DNA from: Balaenoptera acutorostrata
Taxonomy: Eukaryota > Chordata > Mammalia > Artiodactyla > Balaenopteridae
Length of the DNA: 64,000 nt
NCBI RefSeq assembly: GCF_949987535.1
Contig: NC_080064.1
Coordinates: forward strand, 128,616,708 to 128,680,707
Direction: 5' to 3'
Below the pieces are notes generated by a model that was not told the DNA's origin, searched no databases, and saw only the letters and a list, made by a program, of their open reading frames with translations. The position numbers and the translations under genes are program-made. Below, in pieces: positions 26,101-35,100 of this stretch (position 1 is its first letter; every line of letters starts with the position of its first letter).

Positions 26101-29100
26101 TGGTTAAAGTCAAGAATGAGCACAGTATGTTACTCTAGTCTGGCTGGAGCCCCATGTGAATATTGGAGATTAACAAGAAATGACACTAAATAGACTGTGG
26201 AAAAAGGCAAAGAGCTCAGGAAGAGAGCAGGAGTTGTAAAGGTCTAGACCATTACAGTGGCAATGGTTATGGAGACAAAACTTATAAAGAATTTGGCTGG
26301 TTTTTGTTTCTGGTACCTGAGAGTAACTTCTAAATCTTTGGGATTTCCCAGTTAATAGGATTGTCTCTGTTATTCACTGTGGGCCCTTTGGACCACACCT
26401 GAATTTATGCTAATGAGATGATTCAGGATAGGGGTCTATCTGGAAAGACCAAGCATGTGATAAGAGGGTTGGGGATTTGAGCCAGGTGATTAGAGCCTGA
26501 CCTCCAGGACTTCTGAGGAGGGAATGGGGACTGGAGATTTAGTTCAATTGCAAGGCCAATGATTCAATCAACATGCCTACTTAATTAAACGCCAGTAAAA
26601 TCTCTGAACCCCCAAAAGCTTGGGTGAGCTTCCCTGGTTGGTAATCATACCTTGATGTGCAGGGAGAGTGATGTGTCCTGAGGATACAGAAGCTTCATGT
26701 TTGGGACTCTCCCAGACCTCACCCTATGCGTCTAGAGATAAATACAACACTGGTCTTCATTTGTATCCTTTACAACAAAGCCATAATTATAATCATAGCA
26801 CTTTCCTGAGTTCTGTGAGTTATAGTGAATACTGAACTATAGTGAATTATTTATTGAACCTGAGAGCATTTTGGGAACCCTGGATCTGTAGCCAATTGGT
26901 CAGAAGTGCAGGTGGCCTGGTGATCTCAGAGCTTGCAGCTGGTGTCTGAAATAAGGAGAGTCTTATGGAGGACTCCACCTATCTATGCTAACTCCAGGTA
27001 CTTAGCACCAGAATTGCATTGCAGTATTGCAGTGACCAAAATAAGGCCAGAAGAAGCTCTTTATTGAAGGCATCATTAAGATCTAGGAGTTGGGATGGGA
27101 TACAACTCAAGGAGTATCACCAGACTTTCTCCATCTTTGGAGCTTTTGGGTTCTTGGTCTTTCCTGGTCAATTTTCCTACAGTTCCCCTCAGTGTCCCTC
27201 CCACCCCATTACCTACTGCAATTTTGTAAAATCACAGTCTACTATTTGTGATGTTCAAAATATTCAAGACCTACACATAAATGATGAGAAAGAAAATTGA
27301 TTCAAAGATGTTTCTGAAGTTTCTAGTTTGGAGGAAGAAATGGTTTTTAGGGAAAGATAAGTAGCATAGAATTTAGACAATGTTGAAATAAATTTCTAGG
27401 CCCAAGATGGAGCTGTTCCCTGCCCAGGGTGCCATGTCAGCAAACCAAGACTTAGATAACACTTGTTTCCCTGTAAATGCTCCCCTTAACCAGAAATGCA
27501 ATAATCTAGTCAGCCAATCCCCAAATGCCAAGCCAACTCTGGGCCTTCTCACCCCAAACAAGACTAACTATATGACCCCAGCCAATCAGATATTTTTCAT
27601 TTGTCTCTTCCTTTATTTTTTATCCTATAAAATCTTCTTGCCCTCCGCACCATTTTGCAGAAGACTGTCTACTTCATGAAGTGTTAAAGTTTGTTTTGTA
27701 TCACCTAAATTGTCCTGCTTTCTTCACTCTAGTCCCAGCCCTGTGGAGTCATGGGGAAATCCAGCATAGATGAATGGTTCCACAAAAGGTGGGTAGAGAA
27801 GACCAGACAGTCAAGGACAGATCCCTGAAATCATCAACATTTAAGGAATAGAAAGGGCACTGAAAATGGGTAGTTTGAGGGGTAAAAGCAAAACTAGGAA
27901 AGCATATTCTTGAAAGCAAAGAAAGAGGAGAAGGTAGTATCCAGAAAAAGAGAGTAATCTAAAGCCAAGCACCCAGTATGAGGCCTGAAGAGAGGTCAGC
28001 TGGTTTGGTAAGTTGATGGTTATTAGTGGCCTTGACATAAACAGTCTCAGTAGACAGGAGAAATGGACAGAAGCTAGATGGCAGGGGCTCAAGACTGACA
28101 AGTAGGTGAACACATGCCTCCTCACCTCTGAGGTGCATGTAATCAATGCTTATTAGATGAATAAATAAATGAGAGGATAGAAGAAGAGGCAGAGACATAT
28201 AGATTACTATTCTGAGAAGTTTGGTGGTGAAGGTTAGAAGGGAAAAGTAGGGTTCATAGAAGTTTTATTTTTTTCTTTTATCATGGAAAACACTTGCAAA
28301 TGTTTGGACAATGAGAGAAGGAGTCATTGCCAAGGGAGAGGTAGAGGACCTGAGGAAGGTTGTGGGGAATGGGAAGGAGGTCCCTTTTGTGTGCTGCTGG
28401 GACTGGGAGCTGTACTGAGGAGGCCAATTACTTGTAATGGAGCCCCTGGCATTGGTATAAGACCCTACTGACCAAGGGCTTTTGTCTATAGAGGGTACTT
28501 ACTTTTGTGGTCACTAGAAGGATAATAATCCATGAAAGCCATACACTTTGTGAAAAATTCGTCAAAGTTAAAAGAAGCTGGTGGTTTTAAGAAATTAACC
28601 TAAATTGAAAAAAAAAAGAGAGAGAGAGAAGTTTTTGGTTATTCTGAGGGCTGTCTGGTCCTTTGAATGTAATTTCTCAACAGAAAGGGCAGGTTGTATG
28701 CTTTTGAATATCCAGGACATGATAAACAGAGACAGGCATACTTAAACAATGAAGAGATTTATCTGCATGTGACTACATTAAAAATATCTCCGATTGGCCA
28801 TTAAAATCTCAATCTTTGGTATATACACAGAAGGCCATTTCAAGGGGCTGACCTGTATACTTTTCCAGTCTTAGAACTTTCTTCTTCTTTTTCTTATTCT
28901 TTTATACTATTTTAATTCAAATAAAGCCTGGTTAAACGGTACATCATTTCTTTCTTACAAGCGTAAAAAGACAAAGGGTGCTAATGCCGCAAAAAGGTAT
29001 CAGGAACAGCACCAGTAATAAGATTCATATCAAGATCATGAACCCCAAGATATGATACATGGAGAATGGCACAACCTCATTTCTGTGACATTCTTGCCCC

Positions 29101-32100
29101 CCCAAATGGATAAACTTAGTCCAATAATGAGACACTATCAGGCAAAACCAGACAGAGGGACATACACTAAAATAACTGATTAATGCTCTTCTTACATGTC
29201 AAGGTCATAAAAGACAAGGAAAAACTAAAAAACTGTTTTAGAGATTGCAGGAGGCTAAGTAAAAATAACAAAATGTGGTGTGAGATCACGGATAGAATCC
29301 TGGAACACTCCACCGAGGACTTCAGTGGGAAAACAGGTGAAATCCAAATAAGGCCTTTAATTAGTGAGTAGTATTGCACTGATGTTAATTTTCAGGTTTT
29401 GACTCTTGCACTCTGGTTATGAAGAATGCTAACATTGGGAAAGCTGGGTAAGGGATATAGGGAAACACTCGTATTATTTTTGAACTTTCTTGTGAGTCTA
29501 AAATTAATTTAAAAATTAAAAACAATTTTTAAAGGTATAAGGAAAGATTGAAGAAGATGGGGAATGGGGGGCATTGCTATCAGCCAGCTAGGTCATGCAG
29601 CTGGGATGTGTATTACTGGGAGAATGAGTGGGGGAGGGCTGTGAGGGTTGTAGACTGAGGCATACCTAGTACATTGTGTGTTGGGGGGTGAGGGGGCTCT
29701 CACCTTCGCCTGCAATTCCATGTGTTCACTATCTTTTCTTTCTGTCTGCCAAGCAGTCTCATTCCTGGGTCATCTAGTAGCACAGCTCTGCCCCCTTTCT
29801 CTAATTGGCTATATCCCAAGGACAGTTCTGCTTATAGTTGGTCTTCAACTTAACTACAATGCTTTCTACTAGGCAGGGCCACAGGAAAAGTCTCTTCCTT
29901 CACTAATCTTTGCTGCCCCTGCTCACTTCCAATCCTCACCCTTGGTGATTCCTCACCCTGAGTTAGGAGAGTGTTGAGTAGAGAACCTGAAGACCAATGA
30001 CAGCCATCAAAACTACAACCCTCTGCTCCTAGGGAATAGCCAGGAGACTCTTCCTTTCATTAAGCAAGGGCATTAGTCCCCCCAAAGGCCTCCATACCCA
30101 AATTTCACATCCTTAGTTACCACGGAGAAGCCTGATCATTTCCTCTTGAACTCACCAGCCTTGCTTCCTCCCAGAGGAGGTGTTCTGGATCAATACTTTA
30201 TTTATTTATTTATTTGGCTGTGTTGGGTCCTCGTTGCTACGCACAGGCTTTCCTCTAGTTGCAGGGAGCGGGGGCTACTCTTCATTGTGGTGTGCAGGCT
30301 TCTCATTGAGGTGGCTTCTCTTGTGGCAGAGCATGGGCTCTAGGCGCCTGGGCTTCAGTAGTTGTGGCATGCAGGCTCAGTAGTTGTGGCTCACGGGCTT
30401 AGTTGCTCTGTGGCATGTGGGATCTTCCCGGATAAGGGCTCGAACCCGTGTCCCCTGCATTGGCAGGCGGATTCTTAACCACTGTGCCACCAGGGAAGTT
30501 CCTGGACCAATACTTTTTAATCTAACCCAGATTGACCCCATCCGAGTCTCCAGCCCGGAAGCTTCATGGAACCAGTGGCTTCCCAGTGGTTTTTCTGACA
30601 GGAGGCCCCTGGCATAGACTGGCAGAACTTTCTGCAAGTGACAGGATCACACCTACCTTAACTGCTCTCTGATCTGGAATCCTCTCAATTTCAATCATGC
30701 TCCGGTCACAGAGCTGCCAGCAGTTTGGCGATAGAATGACATCATTCATCTGCGCCATGTTCTGCGCCAGACGCACATCATCCACCGCCTGACCAATCAC
30801 CAGAAAGTAGTTTCGAGTTTCATCTCCAAAGACCAACATGGTGATGTGGCCGGCAGCCAGGCCTGGCAAGAAGGCAAGCAATGGATTTGCATGAGAAGTT
30901 CTGGCTTAGTCCCCAGCAGCATGGGTTCTTGGACAAATCAGAATCTTGAGCATCCCAGAGCAAAATCTAGTTTCTAAAATTTTACATGGAAATCAGAGCA
31001 GTCTATTCTGGGTCTGGCCCTTCCCAAACTCCTTTTCTCCCAAAGCTAGCAAGTTACCTACTTGTTTTCACCTTTCTATGACATTTAGCTCCCTAGATGG
31101 CCCTATCAGTCCCCAAAGTTATTTTATCTTTTCTTCAATTTATTTATACTTTGACTTATTTACACTTCTTATTTATACAGAGGACAGTTTTAATGATTTC
31201 TGTTTGGGAACAACTTGCATTTTATCAGAGATTGAGGCTCTAGCTGAAAAGAAGCACTTAGGGTGGAATTTCAGGCAACAGCCAGAGAAGAAAAGGTAGG
31301 GGAAAGGAACAGGCATTTTGACTGTCAAGTTCTATCCCAAGAATGTGCCCTCCAGTTGTTTTCCAGTTGGGAGCTGAAGGTTTTGGTACCAAAGCAACAG
31401 AAGAGAGAATGTTGTAAAATATGACATGTATACGAAATGTATGTTTACATGAACTGTAAGTGATACAGAGTTCTTTTAAATGACTATAATTAACATAATC
31501 AAAATTTGTTTTTTATCTTTGCTCTCTGTCATGCTGATTTGTCAAAGCTGATTTCCCCTGATATATACATATGGTTTGTTTTCCCTCTGAAACATACTGA
31601 TGCTTAGGCTCATTAAAAGAAAAGTTACTGCAATAGAAATAAAAACAAAAATAAACAAATGGGACCTAATCAAACTTACAAGCTTTTGCAGAGCAAAGGA
31701 AACCATAAAAACAAACAAACAAACAAAAAACAGAAAAGACAACCTACGGAATGGGAGAAAATATTTGCAAATGATGTGACAGACTAGGGCTTAATCTCCA
31801 AAATATACAAACGGCTCATACAACTCAACAACAAAAAAACAAACAACCCAATCGAAAAATGGGGAGAAGACCTTAAGAGACATTTCTCCAAAGAAGACAT
31901 ACAGATGGCCAGTAGGCACATGAAAAGATGCTCAACATCACTAATTATTAGAAAAATGCAAATCAAAACTACAATGAGGTACCACCTCACACCAGTCAGA
32001 ATGGTCATCATTAATAAGTCTACAAATAACAAATGCTGGAGAGGGTGTGGAGAAAAGGGAACTCCTACACTGTTGGTGGGAATGTAAGTTGGTTCAGCCA

Positions 32101-35100
32101 CTATGGAAAACACTGTGGAGGTTCCTCAGAAAACTAAAAATAGAATTACCATATGACCCAGCAGTCCCACTCCTGGGCATATACCTGGACAAAACAATAA
32201 TTCAAAAAGATACATGCACCCCTATATTCATAGCAGCACGATTCACAATAGCCAAAACATGGAAACAACCTAAATGCCCATCGACAGATGAATGGATAAA
32301 GAAGATGTGGTACATATATACAATGGAATACTACTCAGCCATAAAAAAAGAATGAAATAATGCCATTTGCAGCAACATGGATGCAACTAGAGATTATCAT
32401 ACTAGTGAAGTAAGTCAGAAAGAGAAAGACAATTACCATACGATATCACTTATATGTGGAATCTAAAATATGACACAAATGAACCTATCTACAAAACAGA
32501 AACAGACTCATAGACATAGAGAACAGACTTGTGGTTACCAAGGGAAGGACTGGGAGTTTGGGATTAGCAGATGTAAACTATTATATATAGGATGGATAAA
32601 CAACAAGGTCCTACTGTATAGCACAGGGAACTATATTGAATATCCTGTGACAAACCATAATGGAAAAGCATATAAAAAAAAGAATGTCTGTATGTGTATA
32701 AGTGATTCACTTTGCTGTACAGCAGAGATTGGCACAGCATTGTAAATTAACTATACTTCAATTTAAGAAATTTAAAAATAAATGAAATTAAATTAAAAAA
32801 AAAAAAGGAAAGGTACTGGAACCATTTCACTTCTCTAACAGCCAATCAGCATACACATGAAGGGTCCCCATCATTTCCAAGAAGGATAATATGTCAAAAC
32901 TCTCTAGGTGTTAACTTGGAAAAATAAGATTCAGTATTATAACAACTTTGATTATTTTTTCAACAGAAGACTTAACTAATTTGGAAATTCTGAATAACAT
33001 AAAGAAAACTGAGAAACAGTTAATTGGATAACCTCTGATCTTCTCATCATCTCTGATACTCGAGAATTACAAAGTTTACAAAGCTTAGTTAGGCAGAAGC
33101 TAACACCCACAGCAGCAGCTGTAACTCATCCTTTACACCTCTCAGAATCTCATTCCCCACCTGTGAAAGAGATCCTTTGATGCCTGTACCTCAGGACTGT
33201 GGTGAAGCGGAAATGACATAGTGTAATGTCTGCAACACAATTGTAAATATGTGTGATTGTTATTGTACGCGTGAATTTAAGAAGCCCTCTATTAAGTGGA
33301 GCTGTGTCGCAGGTTGAACTTTTAAGCTTTTCTTGCACATGATTCTCATGAAGTGGGGGAGGACCAGTCTTACGACATTGCTGAATCTATGTAATCACAA
33401 GCTGTTCCCTGTTGAGCTTAATGATACATATTGTTGACAGATAAAGACTATTTTGTGGAGTGGTGACTATGTGCCGGGTACTATACTAACCACTTAAATT
33501 TACTTTTTTGTAAGATTCTATGAGGTAGATATTAGTTCTTTTAACTGGTAAGTGAGGGAACCAAAATTCACATTCTGGTTAACCTAATCCAATGTTCAAG
33601 ACAAGATGGTGGACCTGAGTCACAATGTTCTACTTTTTTCTCTTTAGGGGGGAGATGCCTCAGGAGTCAGGACCTATATCCAAATTGCTATAGCATCTCT
33701 TCTTTCTCAAGAGCTTACCTATCTTGACTCGGACATCCAGGCCTTCTTCAGACTCCTGGGTCTCAAACAATCCATGGATCTCCAGGCTACATTTAATTAC
33801 CACCGTGATGATGTTTTTCAGTTGCCTCCGCTCCACCTTCCACAGGGCTAGCAGCGCATCACCTTGAAAAGGAAGACACACCAGAGGTCCTGCCCTGCCC
33901 TGGGGGTCAGTCTATTTTGTATGAAATCTGTACAGAATTACGCTTCAAACATTTCTCCACCCGGTCTGCTTGCCACTGCTTTCTCTGAGCTGCCTCCTTT
34001 GTCAGAGCACAGGCCCCTTGGCATTCCTTTCTTACCCCTGCTATGTCGGTAAGCCCCCATACCTGCAAATTTTAAGATGTCTCCTCCAAAAATCAACACT
34101 TCTGAGAAAAAAAAAAAGAAGGTAAAATGAGACTCTGGTTTCTTTTTTTCTTTTAAATTATATAAGTTTCAGGTGTACAGCATAACTTTGATTTCTTAAA
34201 GCTAATAAAAAGAATCTACTCTTCAACAGTGGGATAGAAATTAGGTCAAGAGAAGAGCGATTCAGAGAATAGGTTTATACTAAAGGTGTCATCTCAGACA
34301 AGGCATTTAAACCCATTTGAGTCTGTTTCCTCAACTGCAGAATGAGAACAGTGAACTAGATTATGTGCCTGCTCTGTTTTTGTGAATGGAAAAAGATAGG
34401 AACGAAGACGGTGGGATTGCTGAGGAGGCTTAAGGACAGCTACCCTACTCGCATGATAATGGGACATTCTTCACTGATCTATGTATGTTATGAGCAGGGA
34501 CTTGAGTGAGCGTGGGTGAGTACATGAGTGACAGGACTCCATAAGAACTGAAAATCAGAAAAAAACCACAACTATGGTCAACTTGGGTTTTGTTTATTAC
34601 CAATTTGCATTTTGTTTATTTGGGCTTTCTGACACAAATGGACATTTTTCCTCTTATTTCTGCATCATTGCAAATTTGTTCAGCACCGTTGTGCTGAGTG
34701 TAATGAAAAAAGGAATTAGATACACTTTCTGCTTTTAATGACAATCAAATTTTATCTAGTGGGTGATATTAAGATATTACTAGGGAACTCAGAGCCTGAT
34801 AATAGACTAGACCTAAGGTTTACCTTAATAGAATAAATCCTTTTCTTCATGAATAGTTCGAATTAATAATGCAAACAAGTTGGTAGGCAGAGGTTGAAAA
34901 GGAGACCAAAGTTTCAGTCAGCTGGGAGTACTTCAGAATCCATTATTAGGACACAAATTACTGACAAGTTGATTATAAATCACTCATCTATTCATACCCT
35001 ATTCTCTTAATGACTGTGTTTGAGTTATACTGATGCTAGCTTTTTAGAGTTATTGAATATAACTAAAAGAATTACTACTACAGTTCTTTTAAAAGTAGTC

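Noticed and set aside
27380..27735. Complete endogenous retrovirus
   Set aside because: Only LTR-like sequence is visible; no gag, pol, env or primer-binding site flanks this or the other LTRs.
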